Positions 8,598 to 16,028 of a stretch of 41,214 nt of DNA are shown here, piece by piece (positions within the stretch are counted from its first letter, which is position 1; the number at the start of each line of letters is the position of its first letter). Below the pieces are notes generated by a model. The model saw only the letters and a list, made by a program, of their open reading frames with translations, was not told the origin of the DNA and ran no database searches. The stretch comes from an uncultured Oceanobacillus sp. (GTDB lineage: Bacteria > Bacillota > Bacilli > Bacillales > Amphibacillaceae), in assembly GCA_938004015.1 (NCBI GenBank), contig CALKWU010000068.1, forward strand, positions 1-41,214, written 5' to 3'. The translations under genes were made by a program, and so were the position numbers.

Positions 8598-9176
8598 TTA
8601 TCCATCCATTGCCACGAGAGCATTGGAAACATGGAATTGAACGGATTCTTCACGCTGATAATGTTTCAGTTTTCCTTCGTAAACGAGTTCTAAAGCAGTG
8701 CACTCTTCGATATCACTTGGAGAAATCAAAGCAGGTTGTTTATTTAAATCTAGCACTTTCCCCTCTTGAAGTACAGATGCGACGAATTGGGAACAGAAAA
8801 ATGCTTTTTCCCTTTGGATGGGCCGGTTGAACAAAAAACCAAACAACCCGAGAAAATTATAACGGTAAACATCTTTTTCCCTTTCAATCTTTTTTATAAA
8901 AGCTTTCATATTTTCAATTTGGTTTTCTGTCACGGTTATTGAATAAATCGAACATGTCGCTTCTTTGAACAATCCTTCCCTGATGTTTTCCCGGACGAAA
9001 CCGCCGTTGAATGGGTTGTTCATTCGTTTCCTCCCAAAACTGTACACTTCACGCAAATCGACATCGAATGAAATGGAAACATGATTATACCGCTTTTTCG
9101 TGTATAATCTGATTAATTTGGTCAATACCGATCCGGTATCGGTCAAAAGAATGTATATCTTTTTGTTCGTCATCAT
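8598..9176 (-). CDS. Permuted papain-like hydrolase (YiiX/NlpC-P60-related)
   Basis: 192 residues, no signal peptide. The layout is that of a circularly permuted papain fold: an early conserved His in RYNHVSISFD (His32), a GGFVREN segment, and a late nucleophile in FFCSQFVASVL (Cys128). Relatives cleave amide or thioester bonds of lipids or cell-wall peptides; the substrate here is unknown. ATG-ATG at 9176 follows GAGGTGAGG. It is the first gene of the operon with the response regulator and has its own four-box operator upstream. Function beyond the fold is not assigned; the fold call rests on the His/Cys order and is fairly secure. Confidence 0.75.
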   Translation of the reverse strand: MMTNKKIYILLTDTGSVLTKLIRLYTKKRYNHVSISFDVDLREVYSFGRKRMNNPFNGGFVRENIREGLFKEATCSIYSITVTENQIENMKAFIKKIEREKDVYRYNFLGLFGFLFNRPIQREKAFFCSQFVASVLQEGKVLDLNKQPALISPSDIEECTALELVYEGKLKHYQREESVQFHVSNALVAMDG

Positions 9177-9193
9177 TCCTCACCTCTGCATCA

Positions 9194-9249
9194 AGCATAC
9201 AGAGGAAACCATAAGAACAAATTAAATCAATTCTTAAGAAAAGCTTAAG
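9194..9249 (-). promoter_or_regulatory. Four-box operator and promoter before the hydrolase gene (copy 1)
   Basis: On the minus strand: CTTAAG, 5 nt (CTTTT), CTTAAG, 6 nt, TTTAAT, 5 nt, CTTATG (9249 to 9210), then 10 nt and a -10 box TATGCT (9199-9194). Box order, all spacings and the distance to the -10 are identical to the copy at 7842-7897, and the first 17 bases are the same in both. Transcription would begin about ten bases before the ribosome site of the hydrolase gene. Confidence 0.8.
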
Positions 9250-9280
9250 TTTCGGCTGATTCTCATTCCACTTCCTACCA

Positions 9281-9319
9281 AAAAATGGTTTTGAGCATGA
9301 TGGACTCAAAACCATTTTT
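9281..9319 (-). terminator. Terminator of the SDR gene
   Basis: A perfect 15-bp stem (9281-9295 with 9305-9319) surrounds a 9-nt loop. On the minus strand it ends in a run of T. It separates the SDR unit from the hydrolase promoter. Confidence 0.85.
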
Positions 9320-9342
9320 CAAAGTTTTTTCGATTCATTAGA

Positions 9343-10083
9343 TCATAAAGCTGCGGAACCGCCATCGATGGAAATGACCGCTCCGTGAATGTAGGAAGCT
9401 TGGTCACTAAGTAGAAACGCTACAACTTCGGCCACTTCATGGGGTTGGCCGAGTCTTCCCATCGGAATGGCTTCAGCCATCGCTTCAATGGCTTCTTCCG
9501 GAAAAGCTTTGACCATCGGCGTTTCATTCGTTCCGGGTGCGATGGCGTTGATTCGAATATGATCCCTTCCATATTCTCCTGCAATCGTTTTTGTCAATCC
9601 AATGACACCATGCTTCGTCGCTGAATATGCACCTAACGTCGGCATCCCGACGACTCCACCTAGCGATGCAGTATTGACGATTGCTCCACCACCTGTTTTC
9701 AACATTTCATTGCCCACATATTTCAATCCATAGAATGCACCCTTTAAATTCACATCGACAATTTGTTCGAATTCCTCGTCCGAGCATTCCAATGTCCGGA
9801 CGCCAGAACCGGAAATGCCGGCATTATTAAAAAACAAATCGATTTTGCCAAACCGTTCCACCGTTTCCGCCACATAACGTTTGACATCTTCCACTTTGCT
9901 CACATCAGCTTGAACAAAAATGGCAGCTGCACCTTTTGCTTCACAAAGCTGGACGGTCCCCTCCCCATTTTCTTTTGACACATCAACAATCGTCAAGTTC
10001 ACGCCCTGTTCTGCAAGCAGCAATGCCGTTTCTCTGCCGAATCCACTGCCGCCGCCCGTAATGATTGCCGTTTTTCCTTGCAT
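9343..10083 (-). CDS. SDR family NAD(P)-dependent oxidoreductase
   Basis: 246-residue classical short-chain dehydrogenase. The Rossmann motif is TGGGSGFG (9-16), NNAG sits at 86-89, and the catalytic triad is Ser140, Tyr153 and Lys157 (YSATK). The Asp after the second beta strand (VDVSK) favours NAD over NADP. The ATG at 10083 has AGGAG 8 nt upstream; the GTG three codons earlier sits directly on that site and is rejected. It lies 44 bases after the PNPOx gene, probably in one transcript. The substrate alcohol is unknown. Confidence 0.92.
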   Translation of the reverse strand: MQGKTAIITGGGSGFGRETALLLAEQGVNLTIVDVSKENGEGTVQLCEAKGAAAIFVQADVSKVEDVKRYVAETVERFGKIDLFFNNAGISGSGVRTLECSDEEFEQIVDVNLKGAFYGLKYVGNEMLKTGGGAIVNTASLGGVVGMPTLGAYSATKHGVIGLTKTIAGEYGRDHIRINAIAPGTNETPMVKAFPEEAIEAMAEAIPMGRLGQPHEVAEVVAFLLSDQASYIHGAVISIDGGSAAL

Positions 10084-10127
10084 CGTCCACACTCCTCAAA
10101 GTTTCTTTCAATGACTATACCCTTTAC

Positions 10128-10550
10128 TTACAACTCCAATTCCAAAGGGGGTTCCCCTTTTTTATTCATTAAGCGGATATGGAGCGGGGAAATTTCCAAT
10201 AAAGTGTAATTCGGATCTTCCGGCCCTTCGAAATAAATGTTCATATCGTCATTCCATAAATCTTTTTTCAATTCTTCGGAATGGTTGAAGGAAACTTTGC
10301 CTTCATATTCAATGTATTCATCGCCGAAACCTTCCCCTTCATACCCGATGATGATATGTGTGTACGGATTTTCTTCGATTTCATCCGTTTTATCCGCATG
10401 TTTGTCCGTCGGTGTGAACAGCGTCAAGTCCCGGTGAAAAAACGTCATGTAACGGGAATGGGGCTTATTGTTTTTCACCGTCGCCATCGTCCCAATATGG
10501 CTTTCTTCCAATATTTTTTCGATTTGCCGCTTGATCTCAGCTTGTTCCAA
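10128..10550 (-). CDS. Pyridoxamine 5'-phosphate oxidase-like protein (general stress protein 26 family)
   Basis: 140 residues with the split-barrel flavin-binding fold: IGTMATVKNNKPHSRYMTF at the start, LTLFTPTDKHADKTDEIEEN in the middle and an IIIGYEGEG strand. The layout matches Bacillus general stress protein 26-like proteins (YdaG/YzzA group). True PNPO activity is unlikely because the C-terminal PNPO dimerisation part is missing. The TTG start at 10550 follows AAGGAG at 9 nt. Probably the first gene of a two-gene unit with the SDR. Confidence 0.8.
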   Translation of the reverse strand: MEQAEIKRQIEKILEESHIGTMATVKNNKPHSRYMTFFHRDLTLFTPTDKHADKTDEIEENPYTHIIIGYEGEGFGDEYIEYEGKVSFNHSEELKKDLWNDDMNIYFEGPEDPNYTLLEISPLHIRLMNKKGEPPLELEL

Positions 10551-10637
10551 TTTGATGCACTCCTTATTTATGTTGTCATCCTATTTTTTGTATGTATGGA
10601 AAGATTTATTCTTTCTATCGGAGTGTTCTTTTTCCAT

Positions 10638-10672
10638 AAAAAACCGGGGTGCCTCAATTGAAGCATGCCCCA
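10638..10672 (-). terminator. Terminator of the acyl-CoA operon
   Basis: On the minus strand GGGGCATGCTTC pairs with GAGGCACCCC across an AATT loop (two bases bulged). A T-run at 10643-10638 follows. It lies 12 bases after the acyl-CoA dehydrogenase stop. Confidence 0.8.
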
Positions 10673-10683
10673 GCTTTTTAGGA

Positions 10684-11844
10684 TTAGAAGGAGCGCGGTA
10701 ATCCGAGCACATGTTGTGCGATGAAAGAAGTGATCATGTTGTTCGTGACCGGTGCAACTTTGAATAACCGGGCTTCACGAAATTTCCGTTCAATATGATA
10801 TTCCTTTGCAAACCCGTATCCGCCGAATGTATCCATCGCCACATTAGCTGCTTGCCAAGCTGCTTCGGATGCCAAATATTTTGCCATATTCGCTTCCGCA
10901 CCGCTTTTTTCCCCGGCATCGAACAAACTAGCCGCTTTATCACGCATCAATGTTGCTGCTTCCAGTTGCATGTAGCTTTGTGCAATCGGGAATTGTACCC
11001 CTTGGTTTTGGCCAATCGGTCGGCCGAAAACAACCCGCTCATTCGCATATTGAACCGCTTTATCGACAAAATACTTTCCGTCCCCAAGACTTTCCGATGC
11101 GACGAGTACCCGCTCGGCATTCAAACCACTCAAAATATAACGGAAACCTTTCCCTTCTTCGCCAATCAAATTTTCTTCAGGAATTTCCACATTTTCAAAG
11201 AAAACTTCAGTTGTTGCATGGTTGATCATCGTACCGATCGGTTGAATCGTCAGTTTATCCTTTTGGTCTTGCATATCAAGAATGAATAGACTTAAACCTT
11301 CTGTTTTCTTTTTCACGTCTTCTTTTGGTGTCGTTCTCGCCAACAATAACATCAAATCGGAATGTTCAGTACGGGAGATGAAAATTTTTTGTCCGTTGAC
11401 AACGTATCTATCTCCTTGTTTCACTGCCGTTGTCGCGATGCTCGTTGTATCACTCCCCGCTGTCGGTTCGGTCACACCAAAAGCTTGCAATCGAAGTTCC
11501 CCGCTGGCGATTTTCGGCAAGTAACGTTGTTTCTGATTGTCACTTCCATGCCGTAAGATCGCTCCCATCGTATACATTTGGGCATGTCCTGCCGCCGAAT
11601 TGCCTCCTGAACGGTTGATTTCTTCCAAAATGATGCCCGCTTCTAACATCCCCAATCCCGAACCGCCATATTCTTCCGGAATAAGGACAGACAACCAACC
11701 TTCTTCCGTCAAAGCTTTAATGAATTCTTCAGGGTATTCATTTTTTTCATCTGTTTCTTTCCAGTAAGATTCAGGAAATTTTTCACATAGTGCCCTGACA
11801 CTTTCCCGAATCAATTCCAAATCTTGTGTAGTACTTGTCGTCAT
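10684..11844 (-). CDS. Acyl-CoA dehydrogenase family protein
   Basis: 386-residue FAD enzyme that makes a 2,3-double bond in an acyl-CoA. The N-terminal helical domain contains the PEEYGGSGLG motif and the middle beta domain FGVTEPTAGSDT. The C-terminal helical domain contains DTFGGYGFAKEYHIERKFR. The usual medium-chain catalytic Glu site reads KVAPVTNN and lacks Glu. Glu244 in LNAERVLVAS instead aligns with the isovaleryl-CoA type catalytic Glu, so branched or short acyl-CoA is likely. As last gene of the lyase-transferase-hydratase operon it may oxidise methylsuccinyl-CoA or a similar dicarboxylyl-CoA (inference). Confidence 0.92.
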   Translation of the reverse strand: MTTSTTQDLELIRESVRALCEKFPESYWKETDEKNEYPEEFIKALTEEGWLSVLIPEEYGGSGLGMLEAGIILEEINRSGGNSAAGHAQMYTMGAILRHGSDNQKQRYLPKIASGELRLQAFGVTEPTAGSDTTSIATTAVKQGDRYVVNGQKIFISRTEHSDLMLLLARTTPKEDVKKKTEGLSLFILDMQDQKDKLTIQPIGTMINHATTEVFFENVEIPEENLIGEEGKGFRYILSGLNAERVLVASESLGDGKYFVDKAVQYANERVVFGRPIGQNQGVQFPIAQSYMQLEAATLMRDKAASLFDAGEKSGAEANMAKYLASEAAWQAANVAMDTFGGYGFAKEYHIERKFREARLFKVAPVTNNMITSFIAQHVLGLPRSF

Positions 11845-11901
11845 TTTCCATTTCCCCTTTTTTCAGATTTTGAGTTCATAGACAAAGCTTCGGGACAACA
11901 G

Positions 11902-12435
11902 TCATTTTTCCGCATGATTTTTCTCTTGTTCAAGGACTTTTTCCAACAATTCATTGCTTTTTTTCGGAGCATGTGCCCGTTTATAAATCATAAAGGTCCG
12001 TTTGAATGTGATGACCACTTCACCCCGCTGGTTATAACCGGTCGTTTTCACCTTGACGATGCCTACATTCGGGCGCGATTTCGATTCACGCTTGCTTAAC
12101 ACTTCCGAATAGGAATAAATCGTATCTCCTTCAAATACTGGATTCGGCAATCGGACTTCATCCCACCCTAAATTGGCCATCGCATTTTGCGATAAATCCG
12201 TCACCGATTGACCAGTGACCAATGCGATGGTGAATGTCGAATCGACAAGTGGTTTTCCGAACTCCGTTTGCTCTGAATAGTATTCATCGAAATGAATCGG
12301 GTTCGTATTTTGTGTGAGTAGAGTCATATAAATGTTATCCGTTTGCGTGACCGTTCTTCCCAGCGGGTGTGGATAAATGTCACCTACCTCAAAATCTTCA
12401 TAATATCTTCCTTCCCAACCATGTTTCACTGTCAT
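11902..12435 (-). CDS. MaoC-like enoyl-CoA hydratase/dehydratase
   Basis: 177-residue single hot-dog protein. The hydratase motif region reads QNTNPIHFD with His48 in place and Asn43 where many MaoC hydratases carry the catalytic Asp. The next part, FGKPLVDSTFTIALVTG and NLGWDEVRLPNPVFEGDT, is typical of MaoC proteins found with CitE and CaiB genes (mesaconyl-/itaconyl-CoA hydratase-like). The ATG at 12435 is preferred because GAGGGGG lies 9 nt upstream; the ORF opens 7 codons earlier. It lies 29 bases after the CoA-transferase gene. It probably hydrates the unsaturated C5-dicarboxylyl-CoA before cleavage; the substrate is inferred from neighbours. Confidence 0.85.
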   Translation of the reverse strand: MTVKHGWEGRYYEDFEVGDIYPHPLGRTVTQTDNIYMTLLTQNTNPIHFDEYYSEQTEFGKPLVDSTFTIALVTGQSVTDLSQNAMANLGWDEVRLPNPVFEGDTIYSYSEVLSKRESKSRPNVGIVKVKTTGYNQRGEVVITFKRTFMIYKRAHAPKKSNELLEKVLEQEKNHAEK

Positions 12436-12464
12436 GACGATTTCCCCCTCTTTCATTCGTTCTG

Positions 12465-13613
12465 CTATTCTTCTTGTTTCAAACCGATTTCTTCCAATAT
12501 TTCTTCTGTGTGCTCCCCTAAAGCAGGGATCGGATTCATCACCGCTTCCACGCCTTTAATAGTGGCCGGTGGTTTCAATGCGGCGATTTCTCCATTCGGT
12601 GTCTGGACTTTGGTCCAACGATTGCGTTCTTTCAGTTGTGGATGATGGAAAAAGTCTTTCATCGTATTCAAGCGAGCATTGGCGATTTTCGCTTCTTCCA
12701 ACCGTTCGATCACTTGGTCGGACGTGAGATGTTCAAATGATGCTTCGATGAGCGTTTTCAGTGTTTCCCGATTGTCGGAACGGTCGGAATTCGTTTTGAA
12801 TCTTGGATCGTTCGTCAAAGATTCAGCTTTCAATACAGATTCACAAAAACGCTCCCACTCCCGCTCATTTTGCAAACCGATGAAAACCGTTTTTCCATCG
12901 CCACATTCGAACGGACCGTATGGATAAATCGTCGAGTGGCTTGCCCCGGTTCTTTTCGGTTCTTCGCCTCCGTAGGCTGCGTAATAGGCAGGATAACCCA
13001 TCCATTCCCCTAAAGCCTCCAACATGGAAACTTCAATGACAGTTCCTTTTCCGGTTTTCTCCCGATTCAACAAAGCTGTCAAAATGCCTGAGTAGGCATA
13101 CATCCCTGCGGCGATATCCGCAATCGAAATCCCGGCTTTTGAAGGCGTATCTTCACTGCCGGTGATAGAAACCAACCCTGCTTCACATTGAACCAACAAA
13201 TCATACGCTTTCTTTTGTTCATAAGAGCCGCCTCTTCCATATCCGGAAATACTGCAAACGATGAGTTTGGGATGTTTCTTTAGGAGTTCGTCTGGGGCAA
13301 AGCCCATCCTTTCGATGGCACCTGGGGCAAGATTTTCAATGAATACATCCGCTTTCTCGATTAATCTGCTTAATGCTTCTTTCCCTAAAGAAGATTTTAA
13401 ATCCAATTCTATCGACTGTTTGGATCGATTCGTCCAGACGAAATGGCTGGACATCCCGTTTACCGTTGTATCATAATTTCTGGCAAAATCCCCCACCTCT
13501 GGACGTTCCACCTTGATGACCCTTGCTCCCAAATCCGCCAATTGTCGGCTGGCAAAAGGTGCAGCAACCGCTTGTTCAAGGGAAACGACAGTAATACCTT
13601 CCAATGGCAGCAT
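12465..13613 (-). CDS. CaiB/BaiF (family III) CoA-transferase
   Basis: 382 residues. Family III features: the N-terminal GITVVSLEQAVAAPFASRQLADLGARV, RSKQSIELDLK, and the catalytic Asp138 in AYDLLVQCEAG, which forms a mixed anhydride and then an aspartyl-CoA thioester in this family. ADIAAGMYAYSGILTALL and GKGTVIEVSMLEAL follow. ATG at 13613 has AGGAGG 8 nt upstream; an earlier in-frame ATG is not used. The P. aeruginosa itaconate CoA-transferase belongs to the same superfamily and is likewise linked to a CitE-type lyase, which is the basis for proposing C5-dicarboxylate activation. Confidence 0.93.
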   Translation of the reverse strand: MLPLEGITVVSLEQAVAAPFASRQLADLGARVIKVERPEVGDFARNYDTTVNGMSSHFVWTNRSKQSIELDLKSSLGKEALSRLIEKADVFIENLAPGAIERMGFAPDELLKKHPKLIVCSISGYGRGGSYEQKKAYDLLVQCEAGLVSITGSEDTPSKAGISIADIAAGMYAYSGILTALLNREKTGKGTVIEVSMLEALGEWMGYPAYYAAYGGEEPKRTGASHSTIYPYGPFECGDGKTVFIGLQNEREWERFCESVLKAESLTNDPRFKTNSDRSDNRETLKTLIEASFEHLTSDQVIERLEEAKIANARLNTMKDFFHHPQLKERNRWTKVQTPNGEIAALKPPATIKGVEAVMNPIPALGEHTEEILEEIGLKQEE

Positions 13614-13634
13614 GTCTTTTCCTCCTTCCTTCAT

Positions 13635-14498
13635 TTACGTTGTTTGTTCTTGTTCGGCATAAGCGAGGATCCGCTTTGCTCTTTCAGCGATTGGGACATC
13701 GATCATTTTTCCATCAAGTTGAACGGCCCCTTCTCCTTTTTGTAAGGATGCCTCATACAATTCGACGATTCTTTTCGCCTCGGCAATTTGTTCATCCGTT
13801 GGTGAAAAAACCCGATTGACGATGTCGATTTGTTTCGGATGGATGAGCAACTTCCCTTGGAACCCGTATCGTTTGCTTGCCAATGCGGCCTGTTCCAAAC
13901 CGGCTTCATTATGGAAATCCGTATATACGGAGTCGATGGGGGCTTCCTTGTCTGCAGCCTTTGATGCAACGACCAACTTCGAGCGGGCATAAGTTAATGC
14001 CTCCTCAGCGTTAGCCGGCTCTATATTCAAATCGAGCGTATAATCCTCTGCTCCAAAACTGAGGCAAAGGACCCGCTCGCTCGCTTTTGCAATATCTGAA
14101 GCATTTTCCAAACCTTTTGCCGTTTCAATCAACGGAACGATCGCCAGCTCCCCCTTTGGAAGTTGATGCTTTTCTTCCAATTGTCCGAGCAAATATGCCG
14201 CAATCAAAATGTCTTCCCGGCTATTTACTTTTGGAAGCATGATACCTGAAAGATGTTCCGTCATGATTCCATTTATATCATCGATAAAGTAACGGGTATC
14301 CAGTGCATTCACCCGGACGAAATTGACTTTTTCGCTCCTGCTTGCAATCGTCTCTTTCACTTGTACTCGGGCGGACGCCTTCCTTTCATCCGGTACAGCA
14401 TCTTCCAAGTCATAAATAATGACATCGGCCGTTAAATCTTTCACTTTCCTTAAATGCTTTTCGTTATTGCCCGGCACAAACATCCACGAACGATACAT
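13635..14498 (-). CDS. HpcH/HpaI aldolase, CitE-like acyl-CoA lyase
   Basis: 287-residue TIM-barrel lyase. CitE hallmarks are RSWMFVPGNNEKHL at the N-terminus, DLEDAV (30-35), the metal ligand Glu125 in PLIETAKG, Glu151-Asp152 in FGAEDYT, and GKLLIHPKQI. The enzymes cleave 3-hydroxy-dicarboxylyl-CoA such as citramalyl-, malyl- or beta-methylmalyl-CoA using Mg2+. No citrate lyase alpha/gamma genes are near, so a free-standing citramalyl-CoA lyase type role is more likely than citrate lyase. First gene of the four-gene operon, with AGGAGGGG before its ATG, and directly downstream of the regulated promoter at 14556-14601. Confidence 0.93.
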   Translation of the reverse strand: MYRSWMFVPGNNEKHLRKVKDLTADVIIYDLEDAVPDERKASARVQVKETIASRSEKVNFVRVNALDTRYFIDDINGIMTEHLSGIMLPKVNSREDILIAAYLLGQLEEKHQLPKGELAIVPLIETAKGLENASDIAKASERVLCLSFGAEDYTLDLNIEPANAEEALTYARSKLVVASKAADKEAPIDSVYTDFHNEAGLEQAALASKRYGFQGKLLIHPKQIDIVNRVFSPTDEQIAEAKRIVELYEASLQKGEGAVQLDGKMIDVPIAERAKRILAYAEQEQTT

Positions 14499-14555
14499 CG
14501 GCTTCCCCTCCTTTCTCCAATCCCCTTGTAGAATGCGCTTTCATTTTTGGATAAT

Positions 14556-14601
14556 GGATATTGGATACAATTATTTTAATCCAATATCCTGTTTTTGTAA
14601 A
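14556..14601 (-). promoter_or_regulatory. Promoter of the acyl-CoA operon with overlapping GntR-type operator
   Basis: Minus-strand promoter: -35 TTTACA (14601-14596), 17-bp spacer, -10 TAAAAT (14578-14573). A palindrome with perfect 11-bp arms, 14556-14566 (GGATATTGGAT) and 14579-14589, spans the spacer and brackets the -10. One arm extends to ATTGGATACAAT, a shape common in FCD-type GntR operators. Binding there would block RNA polymerase. The GntR gene immediately upstream is the obvious ligand-responsive repressor (inference). The leader to the CitE start is about 68 nt. Confidence 0.75.
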
Positions 14602-14636
14602 GAGACTATTTTACTTTTTAGAATTTTTCATTTCCT

Positions 14637-14674
14637 AAAAAAACTACCAGATCATTGGCTGTGATCTGGTAGTT
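14637..14674 (-). terminator. Terminator of the GntR gene, overlapping its stop codon
   Basis: A perfect 13-bp stem (14642-14654 with 14662-14674) is followed on the minus strand by seven T. The TGA stop of the regulator gene lies at the loop/stem border, so the last codons are part of the terminator. Confidence 0.9.
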
Positions 14675-15329
14675 CAGCTTTTTCGTCCAAATATATGACG
14701 AGTTCTTTCCCCGTCCGTTCGATATGTTTCGCCAAGCAATCGGCAGCTTTTTCAGCATCCTCTTCCAAAATGGCTTCGACAATCCTCCCGTGTTCACTGT
14801 TTGATTTTTCCAATTGGCCGGGGATGACAAGCGGTGTATCTTGGGCAAAGCCACGGGAAATCGTCTGAATGAAACTCAATAATCGCGGGCTTTCGCAACG
14901 GCTCACCAACAAATCGTGGAACTTCCGGTTCAGTTCGATATAGTCTTCGGATGTCGCTTCCAGCATGGATTCATGGTAGTTTTTCAGGAGATCGCGATCT
15001 TCATCGGAAAACGTTTTGATGCTTTTTTTCAACGCTAATGGCTCGAGCAAAGCACGTAATTCATAAATTTCTTCCACATCTTCTTTTTCCAATACCCGCA
15101 CGACGGCCCCTTTATGCGGCTCCATCGTCACAAGACCTTCCATCTCCAATGTACGCAATGCTTCACGGATCGGCATGCGACTGACACCGATCATCTCAGC
15201 CAATTCCGTCTGCACGAGACGTTCGCCCGGCTTGAAATCTCCTCGCAAAATGGCACTCCGCAAAATACTGCAAACCCGATTGTGCAACATTTCCCTATTA
15301 CCTATATGTAAATCCGATTTTTCTCGCAT
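14652..15329 (-). CDS. GntR family transcriptional regulator (FadR/FCD subfamily)
   Basis: 225 residues. The N-terminal winged helix has the GntR pattern: ILRSAILRGDFKPGERLVQ, ELAEMIGVSRMPIREALRTL, GLVTMEPHKGAVVR. The C-terminal all-helical FCD ligand domain carries the usual metal/acid-binding His residues (NRKFHDLLV, EHGRIVEAI, AKHIERT). Such regulators are repressors released by a small acid or acyl-CoA. It has its own terminator and stands upstream of the acyl-CoA operon in the same direction, whose promoter carries an 11-bp-arm palindrome. The ribosome site is weak (GGGG 9 nt upstream), so expression is probably low. Confidence 0.92.
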   Translation of the reverse strand: MREKSDLHIGNREMLHNRVCSILRSAILRGDFKPGERLVQTELAEMIGVSRMPIREALRTLEMEGLVTMEPHKGAVVRVLEKEDVEEIYELRALLEPLALKKSIKTFSDEDRDLLKNYHESMLEATSEDYIELNRKFHDLLVSRCESPRLLSFIQTISRGFAQDTPLVIPGQLEKSNSEHGRIVEAILEEDAEKAADCLAKHIERTGKELVIYLDEKAELPDHSQ

Positions 15330-15486
15330 TTCTATAACCCCGTTTCTGAACTTTGTTCCATTAGCAAATGATGTTTATTTATGGAGCGGATTTTCATTTA
15401 TAGAATTAGAAGAAATGACTCGATGACTTTACTAAGATTTTACCAAGACTAACGATAAAAGCAAACCATATCAGGTTTAAGTATTT

Positions 15487-15530
15487 AAAAAAATCCATTT
15501 TAGCGGCAATCCGCATAAAATGGATTTTTT
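15487..15530 (-). terminator. Bidirectional terminator after the DUF3887 lipoprotein
   Basis: A long hairpin: AAAAAATCCATTTTA pairs with TAAAATGGATTTTTT, and GCGG/CCGC closes a CAAT tetraloop. T-runs occur on both strands. It lies 34 bases after the lipoprotein stop. Confidence 0.9.
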
Positions 15531-15563
15531 GCATAAGCAATGACATTTTCATCCGACCAATCA

Positions 15564-16004
15564 TTATTCGAGAATAAAAAACCCGGCGATTTGCTGATTT
15601 CCATCCAATGTCACTTGAATCGTAGCATCATTATCATTAAATACGACATCAAAGAATACAGCTTGATAACCATCCGATTCGTCTATTTGTTGAAATTCAT
15701 AATCGATTATTTCTCCAAGTTGATCTTGCACACTTTTCCATAACTCCTCCAATTCTTCCGGTCCCAGTTGTTCCGTCATCGTTTCATCGAAGAGTTCGGT
15801 TGCTTCTTCATACAGCCCTTTACTCAATTGGTCCATAAAATTTTCCGCTACTGCGATAACCTCTTCATCTTCTCCTTGTTCTTCTGTCGTTTGTCCGTTT
15901 GAAGTCCCCTTGTCTTGTTCCGCTTCTTCCTCTCCTTGACTGCAACCGGCGAACAGCAACACAGCGACCAACAATAACAACATTCCTTTTACAACACGTT
16001 TCAT
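15564..16004 (-). CDS. DUF3887-type lipoprotein
   Basis: 146 residues. The lipoprotein signal is VVKGMLLLLVAVLLFAGC with Cys21, followed by a Glu/Gln-rich acidic linker to about residue 45. The rest resembles DUF3887: AENFMDQLSKGLYEEATELF, ELEELWKSV, and a beta-rich end (VFFDVVFNDNDATIQVTLD). DUF3887 is a small NTF2-like domain of unknown role, often placed before serine hydrolases. The adjacent upstream gene encodes just such a fusion, 24 bases away in the same operon, so the two probably act together outside the membrane. The molecular function is unknown. Confidence 0.75.
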   Translation of the reverse strand: MKRVVKGMLLLLVAVLLFAGCSQGEEEAEQDKGTSNGQTTEEQGEDEEVIAVAENFMDQLSKGLYEEATELFDETMTEQLGPEELEELWKSVQDQLGEIIDYEFQQIDESDGYQAVFFDVVFNDNDATIQVTLDGNQQIAGFFILE

Positions 16005-16028
16005 TTGTATCCACTCCTGACTTTTTTC

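Noticed and set aside
13635..14498. Citrate lyase beta subunit of a full citrate lyase
   Set aside because: No citD, citF, citX or citG genes are near; the neighbours point to a stand-alone acyl-CoA lyase.
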